Source: Primulina eburnea
Taxonomy: Eukaryota > Streptophyta > Magnoliopsida > Lamiales > Gesneriaceae
DNA length: 64,000 nt
Direction of reading: 5' to 3'
NCBI RefSeq assembly: GCF_022965805.1
Contig: NC_133108.1
Span: 44,400,051-44,464,050 of the forward strand
In this document: one piece after another, positions 34,989 through 47,472 of the stretch
How the letters are laid out: every line of letters starts with the position of its first letter
Position numbering within the stretch: position 1 is the stretch's first letter
Notes under the pieces: model-generated
What the model was told of the DNA's origin: nothing
What the model saw: the letters and a program-made list of their open reading frames with translations, nothing else
Databases searched by the model: none
Made by a program: the position numbers and the translations under genes

Positions 34989-36509
34989 TCAACAAGACCC
35001 CGACTCAGCCCTCTCCTCGATCCTCACCGGAAAGCCACCCTTCATCTTGGCCGACAACTCTGATATGTACACTGGCTGCGCCCCTTCCTCCACCACCGGC
35101 ACCACCTTAAACTGCCGCAGAACGCCAGCCACCACTGTCTTCATCTGCAGGAAAGCCATGTCCTTTCCAAGACAAATTCTTGGTCCAGCCTGAAACACTG
35201 GATAAGTGTACGAGTCCCGACTCACAAAACTCCATTTTCCGTCCTCCTTCCTTTCCAGCCACCTCGCAGGGCGAAACTCCGCCCAATCCACACCCCACAC
35301 CTTCTCCACTCGCCCCATTGCGTAGGGATGATAGGATACTCTCATCCCCTTCTTCACCACCGTCCCATCAGGCAAAAGATCATCACTCACCGCTGACTTC
35401 GTGTCGGAAGGAACCGGTGGATAAAACCTCATGCTTTCACAAAGTGCAGCGTGGGTGTAAATCATGTCCTTTACTTCTTCATACGATGGTTCCTCTGCTT
35501 TCTCTTCAATCTCTTTCAATATATGGTTTTCCACTTCGGGATGATTCGAAAGCAACCAGAAAAACCATGTCAATGCAGCAGAAGTTGTGTCCCTCCCTGC
35601 CAGTATGAAACTTATGATTATATCTACGACAAAATTTTCATCCGAATGGCCAGAGCTCAAGAATCTCGATAAAAGGTCAACGGATTCAAGCGGCTTTTCT
35701 GCCTGCAGTTCATGCTTCTTCCCTCTTATTAGCTCTTTTGCAAAGTCGCGAACCTGTTTGACAGCAATCTTGAGTTGTTTTTCGGACCCTATGTTAAGAG
35801 CCCTTTTGATTTTCCATTGAAGGGGCACGAAAGAATTGAACCTTTTTCTCGAGTGTCTGACAGCATTCTCGAATGCTACTGCGAATTCAGCTTCCGGGAC
35901 AGATGGCAGCAAGTATTTGGGATCATACCCGAAAGCAATCTTGCAAATGTTGTCGAAAGCAAACCTTTGAAGAATATCTTGAAAATCAAGAACAGTTCTC
36001 TCGGATGCAGCTTTCTTGAGGATAGGTATCAATCGATCCGAAAGTTCGGAGTCCACGACATTTTCCACAAACTTACGAAGGGATTTGGTGTTGAATTCGT
36101 GGCTGGAAACCTGTCGCTGGAACTTCCAGCTCTCACCATCAGCATTAAAAATGCCATCTCCAAGTAAGTCCCTTAGAGTGCTTCTGAGAAAGGGACCTTT
36201 GTTGTAGTTCTGGAAATTGGACTTGAGAATGTGTTGCACATTAGCGGCATTGGCCGTGATAACTGCTTTCCTGCCGAAACCACGTTGGATCGTATACGTA
36301 AGATTCGGAGTGGCTAAGACTAAATCTGACGTCCATTGCACAAACCTTTCTTTGTTTTTCAAGAATGTGAAAAACGAACCAAATAAGGGGTATGATCTTG
36401 GAAGTTTGGAGGAGGTTGGCTTCGAGTTCTTGAATATGGCAAATGCCAAGAAAAGTAAAGGAAGAAGGATGGATAAGGCGAGCGAAACAGAGAAATTGAG
36501 GGATTCCAT
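34989..36509 (-). CDS. Cytochrome P450, CYP94 family (fatty-acid or jasmonoyl-isoleucine hydroxylase)
   Basis: Intronless, 506 residues, full length for CYP94. A membrane anchor lies at about 7-27, followed by a Pro-containing hinge (LPRSYPLFGS, 36-45). The GDGIFNADGESWKFQR stretch (117-132) is a strong CYP86/CYP94 clan signature. The I-helix AGRDTTSA is at 304-311, ESMR (ExxR) at 358-361, FRPARW at 412-417, and the heme loop FQAGPRICLG at 439-448 with Cys446 as the iron ligand. All catalytic landmarks are intact. CYP94 enzymes of the ER omega-hydroxylate fatty acids (CYP94A) or hydroxylate and oxidise jasmonoyl-isoleucine (CYP94B/C), thereby damping jasmonate signalling. The subfamily, and so the substrate, cannot be fixed by reading. 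Antisense open frames inside this gene are shadows. Confidence 0.95.
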   Translation of the reverse strand: MESLNFSVSLALSILLPLLFLAFAIFKNSKPTSSKLPRSYPLFGSFFTFLKNKERFVQWTSDLVLATPNLTYTIQRGFGRKAVITANAANVQHILKSNFQNYNKGPFLRSTLRDLLGDGIFNADGESWKFQRQVSSHEFNTKSLRKFVENVVDSELSDRLIPILKKAASERTVLDFQDILQRFAFDNICKIAFGYDPKYLLPSVPEAEFAVAFENAVRHSRKRFNSFVPLQWKIKRALNIGSEKQLKIAVKQVRDFAKELIRGKKHELQAEKPLESVDLLSRFLSSGHSDENFVVDIIISFILAGRDTTSAALTWFFWLLSNHPEVENHILKEIEEKAEEPSYEEVKDMIYTHAALCESMRFYPPVPSDTKSAVSDDLLPDGTVVKKGMRVSYHPYAMGRVEKVWGVDWAEFRPARWLERKEDGKWSFVSRDSYTYPVFQAGPRICLGKDMAFLQMKTVVAGVLRQFKVVPVVEEGAQPVYISELSAKMKGGFPVRIEERAESGSC

Positions 36510-37677
36510 TTTTATTGCTGAAAATATCAGACTTTGCAGGACTTGGTGTGAGTCAATTGGAACTGTTCGGTTTCTTGATTTGCAGAATGAGTTTTGTTTG
36601 TTCCAAATAAGCTTTATTTATAGGTCATGATCTGTGAAGTGACGCAAGCAATGAGGTAGGATTAGGAAACATTGAACACAATTAGGATGGGTAGAAACTA
36701 CTACTCGTGACGAAGGTTCGTCCACTTCTCACTTTGTTGTCTGGCACTTGGGCCCCAACAATAAATTCAACGGGTGAGATAATCCTTTTTCTAGATTCAA
36801 AGAGTCACTCGAACCAGGAAAAATTCTATTCTACAAGTACTCTAACGTGAGGTCCACCACATCCAACGGTTAATCACATAGTCTCGAATGGATAGAAGCT
36901 GATGACAATGAAGCTGGTAAATCCAAGTTTACAGATTAACAAATAAGAAAAAATCTACAAATAATTTCTAGAAGCATGGTGGAACAAAAAGATGAAATCT
37001 TTAGACCCTAGCATAATGATCAAAATTCAACCCAAATTCAGTCCTACGTTGCTGGATAAGAATACTTCAGACATGGCTTTGATTTACATCCAAATGTTGG
37101 TAGATCTGAGGCAAAACTAAGAACATTATAGAAATCTCGAATCTGAGATAAACGTGTGATAAAAAACTTTATTAGAATAATGGAGATTTTATTATATTAC
37201 AAACAAAACTTTACATGCAATGTCCAGAGCAACGCAATGATCGAAGCTTACCTATTTGTTTAGATTGGATTTGGAGTTTAATTTTTAGGCGAAGAACGAT
37301 GGGGAAAGTGGACAATAAAGAAGGATTAATATATATGAGCTTGTTTTCGGATAAATGGATACAATGACTTTTGAGATTCAGATTTACATTAAAATGGGTG
37401 TAAATGCATTTAATATCATGAAAATTTTAAAACTTGAAAATTCTAAAAAAATTCTAGAATTCTGGTCGAAAAATTCCAACACATTCGCGAACTATTGCTC
37501 GAAAATAAGAAATCGAAAACCTTGAAATTTATTTATTTAACAAACAACTGTATTATAGTAATAAACTTTTAAGTCTTGCGAATTATGAAACAAAAAAACT
37601 TGGACTCCAGCTCAATTTAAAAAAATGCGAATAAATTCGAGTTCGACTGCTATACAAATCAAATAATTTTTTAACCC

Positions 37678-37679
<2 letters not shown>

Positions 37680-37726
<47 letters not shown>
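37680..37726. repeat. (TA)n microsatellite
   Basis: About 47 bp of uninterrupted TA. Confidence 0.95.
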
Positions 37727-37730
<4 letters not shown>

Positions 37731-38648
37731 CCAGAGTGACTCAGCTCATTCAATCACTTAATACATGTGTCACGTACGTTCGAACCTCTGATAATTTTCT
37801 ATCATGCATACGACAATACTTGTTTTTCCACACGTTAGCACTTGGATTTTGATAGGTCGGAGCTAATGAGCAAAAAAGTCGTTGTAGGGGTCATATTTTT
37901 TAAGGAAAAAATTTTTGAAATTGAAGGGAGCAAATATTTTAAAAATCATTTTCTTACATAGAAAATATACATATTTATAGGAATTTTTAACATGGTGAAC
38001 CGTCTAAATTCAGAATATTCACTAATTTCTTGTTATTCAAAAAGAAATCATAAAAAATTGAAAATAAAAACTGCAAGGATTCCCACAGTCAAATTGTTTT
38101 GACCACTTTTAATATGAACGAAATATCAGAAATGATGTTCATTGAAATCCATTTTAATATGAACGAAATATTGCCCTCCACTTTATCGCTATATTTAATG
38201 CTATGTAAATCATAATATATACACACACTCTGCGCATGTATTGATAACATATCACTCATTTATTAGATGTACAAATTTGATATATTTCATTACATGCGAT
38301 AGTTGAGTGTTACAATATATTGCAGTTCTCATTTTTGGAAACTCCAAAGCATAAAATAGGATGGTTGGCTCAATATAAATTTCACCAAAGATCATGATCG
38401 ATTATATTGCTATATAGTTTTACAAAACTCTATTGAATTTATTTTTATATTATGTGATCAACATTGCGTGTGCCACAATTACCAGTATTGATTAAATTAG
38501 TGAGTATAATATCATAATAAATTTTAATGAGTATGATAATAGAAATTTTTTAACTATTGTGATTTATTACAAAACTCTTCTAGATTGATGAGTGCATTTT
38601 GAAAAGGAAGCCGACTATTTATTGTGATGTATTCTTTTCAACGCTTAA

Positions 38649-38653
<5 letters not shown>

Positions 38654-38690
<37 letters not shown>
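38654..38690. repeat. (TA)n microsatellite
   Basis: About 37 bp of TA dinucleotides. Confidence 0.93.
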
Positions 38691-38692
<2 letters not shown>

Positions 38693-39222
38693 AACATATG
38701 TGGTGATCTCCTCCACATAATTATTGCCAATCCAATTCCATCCCAAACAAGATTTGTTGGTTTACCCACACTTATCTGATTTCACATTAATAATAAGAAA
38801 TATTATGGCTCGTATCTTTTGTTATTAAAAAAAGTTCATATTTTGTATAAAAATGTCGATAAAGAAATAATAAATATTTTTAAATTTATATGATAATGTA
38901 TTACCATCGAATAAATATTAAATTTACTTTACATATAAGTGCTGGATATATTTTATGTGGCATATCCACGAACAAGTTGTTTTGTGTTTTTTTTTTTTTG
39001 GAAGACAATAGGAAAAAGCTATTTATATTCATCATTGTTGGTCCAAAAAATTAAAAATTTAGAGCAAACAATTATGTTTGCTAAATAAAACATCTTTTCT
39101 TTTCTTATATTAGATCATCGTAAGTGAGGGTTTTTGGTTTAATATTACTATGAAAGAGATTTATACAACTACATTCGCATTTTATCGAAGAGATTTCTGA
39201 ACAAGTAAAACATCTTTCATTA

Positions 39223-39405
39223 GGCAAAAACTTGTGTGAGACGATCTCACGGTTCGTATTTTGTGGGACAAATCTTTTATTTGGATCATCCATGAAAAAA
39301 TATTACTTTTTATACTAAGAGTATTACTTTTTATTGTGAATATCGGTAGGATTAACCCGTCTCACAGATAAAGATTCGTGAGAACGTCCCACAAAAATCC
39401 TACTC
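39223..39405 (-). mobile_element. MITE-like 180-bp repeat, copy 8 (reverse)
   Basis: Full-length reverse copy from GGCAAAAACTTGTGTGAGAC to GAGAACGTCCCACAAAAATCC then TACTC. The flanks show only weak similarity (ATCTTTCATT and ATCTCTATTC). Confidence 0.85.
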
Positions 39406-40193
39406 ATCTCTATTCAACAAATATTCTACTTCTCTAGCACGTGTTATTTACTCAAACACACGTTGATTTATTTGTTCGTCAAAATAGTACAAAACCCTTT
39501 TTCGTAACCAAGAGGAACAAGAAACAAAAGCAAGCACAAAATATAATTGTGTCCCAACAAATTCATTATATAAAGCACACGGCACGCTACACCGTTTCAA
39601 ATTGGGTGGGGTAACTAAATCGTCTAATTAGTGGAGAAATTGAATTTTATTACTTAGGCCGATGGTTTGCCTCAACACGCAAGTTTAAATTTAAAACAAA
39701 AGAGATGATAAAAATAAGGGCGTAACTACGCGTTATTTTTTGGATTTTGAGTTAGTAAAATCATGCAGAACTTTAACTAAAGAGGGAAAAAAAATGGGAT
39801 GCAAATTATTTAGGTGAAATATTGAATTATATCAATCAGGAACATGTAAGACCCGTGCATATTGGATCATGAATTTATCTAAAGCACAGAATTATAAATT
39901 ATCTGACCTTGTATCTTTGTGGATTCTTCAAAAATCTGGACAGGTTAACACCTTCCATTACCTGCTGGGATAGAATACAATTGTACAAGAATAATTTGAT
40001 ACACCCTTCTATCAAATACTGAATGGTGCTGCCGATGATAAAACAAGCCTGATACTCGTATCGAAAAAATGTCTGGCAGCAATCAAGAGAACAAGATCGG
40101 TCGAAGCTGTGGTACTCTTCTTACTTTAGAAGTAAAAAATTATTGATTTTCCATACCATGTAGCTCAGTTAGGTGTCCGGGGTATACTTATAT
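39406..40193. other. 3' flank of the pfkB-family kinase gene
   Basis: No gene is recognised. The last 250 bp or so before 40194 are probably the 3' untranslated region of the kinase gene. Confidence 0.5.
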
Positions 40194-43100
40194 TTAAGAG
40201 GAAGATTTTAAGCAACATGCTCCGACCTGCTTTGTCTGCGATAATTCAAGCTTAGGTAGGAGTTCACAGACAACCTTCTGCAAGGAAGCGCGTTTAAGCC
40301 ATTTGTTGCTTCCATTCACGACCATTTTCGTGAGTAATGTTATTTCCTCTGCATCATGATGTTCCTCAAGCAATTCCTCCCAAAACTGGTCATCTTCGTT
40401 GAGGTTGAATTCCCTTGCGATTTCCATCACTTGCTTCATTTTCGCAACGTTTCTGCCAGCTCCACAACCCATAGCAGTTGCAGCACCTACTGCATTAGCA
40501 ATTGTCAATGTACATATCAAAGGTAATTCGTGAATGTACCCAAATGCAATAGCGGCCACGAAACTGTCTCCACACCCAACAGTGTCAATGACATTCACCT
40601 GTCCAAATATTGAGGAGACAAGGATCACCAAAGCCTGATATACCAGAACCCAAAAAAACTTTAAGACAGAACTTGAAGGGACAGAATGGAGAAGACGAGA
40701 ATAATATGGGAGAACTGTACCGTGCACACGATGAAATTTTTTACCTTGAATGCCGGAGAACAAGATATACTTGAAGTGGTGATTAGTATTGAACCCTTTG
40801 AGCCCATTTTTATTATCACCCACTTTGTGCGAATTCCTTTCCGAAGCAACTCTTGTCCAGCTAAAATTGGATCATCTGAGCCAGTCAATGATTCAGCCTA
40901 GCCACATATTTATTACCAATCATAGTTAATAGATCAAGGAAAGCTAAACAAGAAAGAAAGAAAAAATGAGAATAAGGAGACAGCTTCCGTCAGAAAGATT
41001 GCACATGAGTACAAACAAAAGTAATGGAACAAGTAAAATAAACAAGAGTTTAGAGCTTGAAATAACACAAAACCAAGAACCAAAATGGCTGCGTCCACTT
41101 CATATAGCACTTGCCAAGAATAATAGCAAGTCTACAGTCCTTAATTGAATCATTAAATGAACAGAGTTCAAATAATCAGAACTGACGCATTGATCTGGAA
41201 ATTATAATGCTGCGTGTGGAATAATGATACATCAGAATTCACACCTCTTCAGAAGTTAATAGAAGAACATCACTCATTCTTAAATACTTATCAAGGGCCA
41301 TTTGTTCTTCAGGCGTTCCAACAGCAAGGGACTTTCCTCGTGGCCCAGGGTCAAAAAAGATCGATGTTCCCACTTTAACAGAATAATCCAAAGCAGACAT
41401 AAGCAGTCGAGGGGAAAGTTCATCAAACCCATAACCGTTGCAGAAAATGATCTTGGACCTTCTTATAGCCTTCTTTGCTCCAGAGGACAAATCGCTCATC
41501 CAACTAAGCGCAGGCTCGTCATTAAAATCTGCTCGACTGAAAAGGAAATGGAAGCTCCTTCACTATAAAGAATCTATCATGTTAATCAAATGGACAACAG
41601 CTAACATTTTTGACAGATTGTGATACCTGCAAAAACCATGCCTCTGACAGGGATCCACCAAGACCCAGCATAGAAGAGTCTCATATGCTGTGTGTAGAGT
41701 CTCAATGACATCATTCTGCTCATTCATATCAACCATAGTGATTCCTTCATCGTGAAGTACATCTAAGAGGAAACGACCATAGATTTCATCACCAACATGG
41801 CCGATAGAAACAACTTGAAGACCTAATCTAGCTGCAGCTATGGCCACATTACAATTGCCACCAGCCTCCCAGTATCGCTATCAATTGAACTTAATAATCA
41901 ATATCCCAAATGATGATGAGTTAAGTATTTCAGAATGAATTAAAAGAGAGAAGAAAAGATGAATAGAGAAATCTCAAAGAAAAGTCCCAACTGTTGGAAG
42001 GAAGAGATAGATACACAACTATTTGGTCTTTAACTAACACGTGTTCCATAATTCAAGTACTTGTCAACAGCTCTAGAACGATAAAACTTAAAACCAAGCG
42101 AAGAGAGTTTCAGAAAAAAACCAGTGAACAGTTAACTTGTTCAAGTAATATGATTATGTGAATACAACATAGGTTAGAATGAGATTGATAAAATGAAACT
42201 TTCATGTCACGCCAGTGTCGAACACTCAGCGATTAGAACTGTCTTAACTTCTAAAGTAAGGCTGTGGGGATTCCTATTTGAAGAATCCCGTACTTTTCCC
42301 TGCATTTCCTTTTTAACTAACTGCTATCAGAAACATAATTTAATGGTCATTAAAGGTGAGGTATTTGAGACAATTTTCACTACCCTTCTTTTTATTAGTT
42401 CTCTGTTTCTTTATTATAGTTGCTACCCTTTATATAAGATTGAATTGTAATAGATAGCATTTGCAGCTAGGTTCTTTCCCTGACATGAGCTAATCTATAA
42501 AAAAATCAAAATTGCCATCCTAAAAGTTGCTCACGGATATAGAATAATACAGTTCCTCTCTTCTTGAGATAATAATATTCAAGGCCAGAGATGTTTATAA
42601 CAGCTGTTTGGGAAGCTCCAAGATCAACACTTTCCGACCTAATCCTAACCCTTTCCACTCAATTCAGTATGCCATCAAGATTTCATATATATCTGAGAAA
42701 AAAATATCATCTAAGCCCTGTGATTACAGGGTTACATCAGTATTGTTAAAAAAAAATACTATCGTAGCACTTAATAACTGCAACAAAATTAAAACTTCGA
42801 GCTTGATGCAATCATCAAATGGTCACAGCTTCAATATTTAGATATATGAATAAGAACTGACCCAAAATTTTAAAGATGAGCTATTCTGTTGAAAATCCCG
42901 ATATGTAGCAAAAAACTTAAAACAGTATACGATATAACCTTATCAGGAGACAAGTTGGATAATTCTTCCATGTAAGCTTTACGTTCATCCAAAGGTTTTG
43001 GAGGCAATTTCGGGACATTGAGCACAATATCAACACAGAGATTCCCCAGCGTAGCCACATCAATTTCCTTCACCCCAAAGCCTATAATCGTCTCATCCTC

Positions 43101-43310
43101 GACAGAACCATTTCCGTAGCTCAAGTAACTAGGACGGCGCCATTTGTGAACCGGGATTCTAAATCCCTTGCATTTCAAAAACGAATGACAATAAAAACCG
43201 AAACCTTCGCCCCTCGAAGTGGGATTTAATCTAGGGTTCTGGAGGGTTTTTGGGTGTGAAGAAAAAGGGACATAACTGGTATTAAGAGATAGGGTAACGT
43301 GATTATGCAT
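40194..43310 (-). CDS. pfkB-family carbohydrate kinase
   Basis: Five exons on the minus strand: 43310-42939, 41877-41627, 41536-41245, 40897-40745, 40598-40194. They sum to 1473 nt and predict 490 residues. The start is the ATG at 43310; the frame extends upstream without another ATG. An N-terminal extension of about 85 residues without acidic bias precedes the kinase fold and could be an organelle-targeting peptide. Kinase landmarks are EAGGNCNVAIAAARLG (128-143), FFDPGPRGKS, TSEEAESLTG, and the signature DTVGCGDSF (361-369) with Asp367 as predicted catalytic base. The family phosphorylates sugars or nucleosides with ATP, and the substrate is not evident. The best resemblance I know is Arabidopsis At4g28706, a pfkB kinase of unassigned substrate. 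The gene is on the same strand as INDH, 1.3 kb downstream of it. Confidence 0.9.
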
Positions 43311-44637
43311 CCAGAATTGGCAAGACGTGATCGCAAAAAATAACCGTGCAGTGTTTGGTGGAATGCTTGTGGGAAGGTGAATCAATGGAAATTCAAGTTG
43401 ACGAACATGCAAATATTCGCGGGGAATATAGACGACTACAAATTGCAGCAAAGAGGCTTCGAATTTTCCATTCAAAAGTGTTGTTCCAGCTCCACCGTTG
43501 CTGAAGCCTGAAAGCTTGGATTCTCCTCTTAGAATCTGAGACCAATTTACTTAATAAGGTTCGATTCCTAAATATTTTATTTTTAATTTCGTTGTTTTTC
43601 TCTTCTTTTCTTTTTTTAATCTAAAACCAAATATAAAATATTAGATAGAAAAGGGGACGTTCATATGTTATTGGACATTTAGCGACAATTTGATATTTAC
43701 GACGGATTTTTACAAACCGTTGTTGAACGCAGGCTCCACACATATAATGATTTTTCTTATTTAATGTTATTTAATATAAAATAATAATAATTTTAATTTC
43801 TTAAAAAATTTGAAATTGAATTTATTTAATTTAAAGTATTAATAAGATGAATGAGTGGACAACGGACCTATAAATAATGAGTGTGAATGTTAAAATGAAT
43901 GTGAGAGAATAGATGTGTTAATGTAATGTGTATGTGGTATGTGGACTCTACGATTTTTTATGAGGTGTTGGATGTTATAACAATAACGAATGTGATGCCT
44001 GATGATTGATAATTTAGTTTTATTTATTTATTTAACAAATCGAAAACAATCCATTTTCAGATTCTTTTTCCCTTACACTTGAAATATGTTGTTACAAATT
44101 AATTAAATTCGAACTTTTTAATGAAGCTTTAATATTTTTTTTAAGCTTAACTTAATTTGTTCTAAAATGCACATCTTCAAGTAACTTTTCATTCCCCATT
44201 TCTACCTCAAGCGGTAGATCCATCCAACATTCACCATTATCCCAATTTTTTTTTATGTGAGATAAAAGTATGAAACTCACGAATTTAGATCACTGGTAAT
44301 AATCGGATTTAGATCAATGGCGATAATTGAATCAGCCCGCCGAGGTTCGAAGCACCAAATGCCAGAATCTTCATCAAACAATGAAAAACTACACTGCATT
44401 CTTTTTGTATACATAAAACAAAACCAATACGTTTCGACTTATGAAGATGCAACTTGGCCTTGTGCAAATTTTCAAATTTGTCACTGTCACATACATTTAG
44501 TTTCCAAGAGTTCAAAGTTTTGGTTTAACATGACACGAAACCACTGAAGAACGCCAAAATCATGTCTGGCAAAACAGAGTTTTAAGGTCTTGAAGCCATA
44601 GAAGATTGTCGGAAGTCAGCTGCGTAAGCTGCGTATC
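43311..44637. other. Region between the INDH 3' end and the pfkB start
   Basis: Contains the pfkB leader and promoter and the INDH 3' untranslated region. At 43670-43725 there is a short segment with TTTAGCGACAA and TTACGACGGATTTTTAC, reminiscent of the GCGACGGTT words in the hAT-type element, but without definable ends. No gene is seen. Confidence 0.5.
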
Positions 44638-47472
44638 TTATATGTTAATCTCCGGTTGCAAGAATGGCTCTTTGGTCAGTTCTTCGAGTCTGCTGACAAT
44701 TTTCTGAGCCACATCATCATAGGCTTGGGATGTAGAAGAATCGGGATCGGATATCACAACAGGGACACCATCATCGGAACCGCTTCTGATTCCCATCTCC
44801 AATGGTATCTAGGAAGCCGATTGATTCAACGGGTCAAAAGTCAAAACACATTTAAAGCCAATAACATTGTTATACTTTGACGTCTAATGATTAATATCAA
44901 TGTCTGGTGCTTGCTTCCACTTTGCATATTTGTCACTGTATTTTATATCGAGTTTAAGAAGAGAATTGCTGACAGGATAGGCATGCAAGAGTACAGGTCA
45001 AGGGGAATGTGGAAACAATACCTCACCAAGAAACTTCAAACCCATTTCATGTGCCGTCTTTCGAGCCCCACCCTTGCCGAAAATATAGTGACGTTCGCTG
45101 CAGTTGGGACATTGAAAGTAGCTCATGTTCTCTACAATTCCTAAAATCTGTAAGAACAACAGTGACTAGAGAATAAAATACGTTTCAAATTAATAGTAGC
45201 GACTAACAAAGATTGAACTGTTCATTCGATTGATGGACTTGTTGATGGATGTAATCTGCTTATCTATTTGATTCAAATCATTATGATAAGCGTTTGAAGA
45301 ATTCCCCAGTCTGGCAGTCTCTCGGACTTTGGAAAAATGATAAGGTTGCAGTTGGGTTCCCTCTCAAGGAGCACACAAATACAAACTACTATAGCTCGAG
45401 AAACAAATTTATACCGGCACATTGACTTTGGAGAACATTCTAACACCTCTTCGAGCATCAATTAATGCAACATCTTGTGGCGTTGAAACAATTAGTGATC
45501 CTGCCACAATTCCAAATGATCAAAATAGTGGATGTTTGAATGGAAGTCAACTTAACAAGAGAACTCATTGCCATATCCAACAGGTGGTATTCACATCATA
45601 TAAATCATTGCGGAGAAAAGTTACACGATCCTTAATTAAAAACTTGGTCACGGAGTGCTTCCAAACATACGTTTTAGGGTGACTCTGGAAAATAACACTT
45701 TCAAGTTTTAACCTGATAATTGCAATCTCTGGGAGATGGATATCTGGGCATCACCAGTGCCAGGGGGCATATCCACCACAAGAATATCGAGGATCCCCCA
45801 ATCAACTCCCCTTGTCATCTGTTCCAGTGCTTTCATGACCTGAAGCAATTGAGAGTGGTTAAAATTGCTTATTAATTGTAGTACCAATCCTAGAAATAAC
45901 ATAACTATTTCTCACCAGCAGCCCTCTCTAACCAATCGGAAGCACAACAAAAGACACTATAGGTCACATCTGTGAGGCTTACCATAGGACCTCTCCACAC
46001 AATTGCTTCCCCTTCAGCCACAAGAGATCCCATTGATATGCATTTGATCCCGTAGTTTTCAATTGGGATCATTTTCTTATCTGTAAAGATGTGTGATTAT
46101 AAAGCAACCCATAAATTACAAAATCACAAAAGTACATAATAGCACTTCCAGCTAACTAATCTTCAAAGACAGCACAATCCTACACACATCGGGATTACTA
46201 ACATTACGAGAGTAGCAGGCTTAGAATTTCTAAATAAAAAAGATGAAGGCAGCAAAAACAAACATTTAAACGTCCTCCAAGAAGATTTTATATTCACTTG
46301 ATCAATATTTCAATTTGACATGAAAACTATATAAAGTAAGAGCTTCTTGGTCCATATCACAAAAGATGCAAAAATTTCTAATTGCCGAAACTTCTAGAAA
46401 TTGTGTAACAAGATTGGTTCAAGAGTGAAAGTGGGCTTGTGATGCCAGCATATGAAAATGCCATTAAATTAGCTACCAAAGAGGTTCCTTTGCTTCCTCA
46501 AATCCCACGTATTACTTAATTGAAACGGGTAAGCGAGAACTAAGCATCTAGGACACTGAAGCACCACCTGCGCTCACTTCAGGCTTTCCATGGAGTTTCA
46601 TCATTGTCGGAATTGACGGTCCATATACATCGGCATCCAGCAGCCCGACTTTAAGCTGACACTTGTGCGCTAGCGAGACGGCCAAATTAACTACAAATGT
46701 ACCACATAAATTAAATAATATAATGGCAATGTAAACAAACAAATAAGCTCACTCACGACAAATGCACAGTGCAGGGGCAGACCCAGAAAATCCATCAAGC
46801 GTATCCAATGAACCATTCTTATTTTAAAGGGGGCAAGAAACGAGCTTTAAGAAAATTACGTGTAAAAATTCAAAAACTTCTTCTATATTCGAAGGAGGCA
46901 AACCAAACCCAACAAGATAACTTGCTGTGCTCATTTCTCTTATGTGATCATCGGACTCCTGCTGGATTCCTGAAAATCCAGGTACTCAGGGCCCAGACAG
47001 CATGTAGGAATGACCGCACAGCAATATATAAAAGCCAGATTACCAAATTTGTAGCAAACCATGTTTCAAGAAATGAAACAAAAATGGTCCTGAAGTACCA
47101 GCGGTGGTGGACTTTCCAACGCCGCCTTTGCCAGAAGCGACAGCTATAATGTCTTTAATCCCTTCGATCTTCAAACTCTGTAAATGGGATCCTTTTGCAC
47201 CTAGAACAGCAAAACCCCTGATGCCCCCGAGCTTGAAAATCGAGACAACAGCCAATTCTGTTCAGTTCTGAATACAAGAAAAAACGAGGAATGGGATTCA
47301 AATAGAGAATATCACGTACAGTGAAGTTTCTTGGTAATCGGTTCATGGGTTTTGCTAAATTTCCTGCAATAAAATCCGAACGGCTCCAATCTATAGAGGT
47401 GGCGGACCAAGATCGCCGATGATGCAAGAAATAATTCAAATGATATTGGGCTGTCGATCGCAAAGAAGACAT
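44638..47472 (-). CDS. INDH: INDH-type P-loop ATPase, mitochondrial Fe-S assembly factor for complex I
   Basis: Eight exons on the minus strand: 47472-47320, 47231-47099, 46690-46568, 46080-45983, 45839-45713, 45500-45415, 45147-45022, 44808-44638. They sum to 1017 nt and predict 338 residues. The Arg/Ser-rich N-terminus (1-50) lacks acidic bias and fits a mitochondrial presequence. The Mrp/NBP35 fold follows: deviant Walker [10 protein letters not shown] (85-93), [34 protein letters not shown], and the Cys253-Pro-Asn-Cys256 motif that holds a transferable 4Fe-4S cluster. INDH proteins deliver Fe-S clusters to respiratory complex I and, in plants, affect mitochondrial translation. The exon 2 acceptor is a choice: 47231 keeps phase with a good GTACGT donor, while another pair (donor GTGATA, acceptor near 47264) would add about a dozen residues. 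Confidence 0.92.

Larger units (their letters stand above)
36510..39222. other. Intergenic region upstream of CYP94
   Basis: The first 100-200 bp hold the CYP94 leader and promoter. The remainder shows no gene. It includes TA microsatellites (37680-37726 and 38654-38690) and a small dispersed duplication of TTTTAATATGAACGAAATAT (about 38106-38126 and 38152-38172). Confidence 0.55.

Noticed and set aside
35180..36630. Several plus-strand open frames of 60-140 codons
   Set aside because: All are antisense to the CYP94 gene and have no recognisable domain.
43660..43745. Segment with ACGACGGATTT and AAACCGTTGTTG words resembling the hairpin element
   Set aside because: No terminal repeats or target-site duplication could be found, so it is not called as an element.
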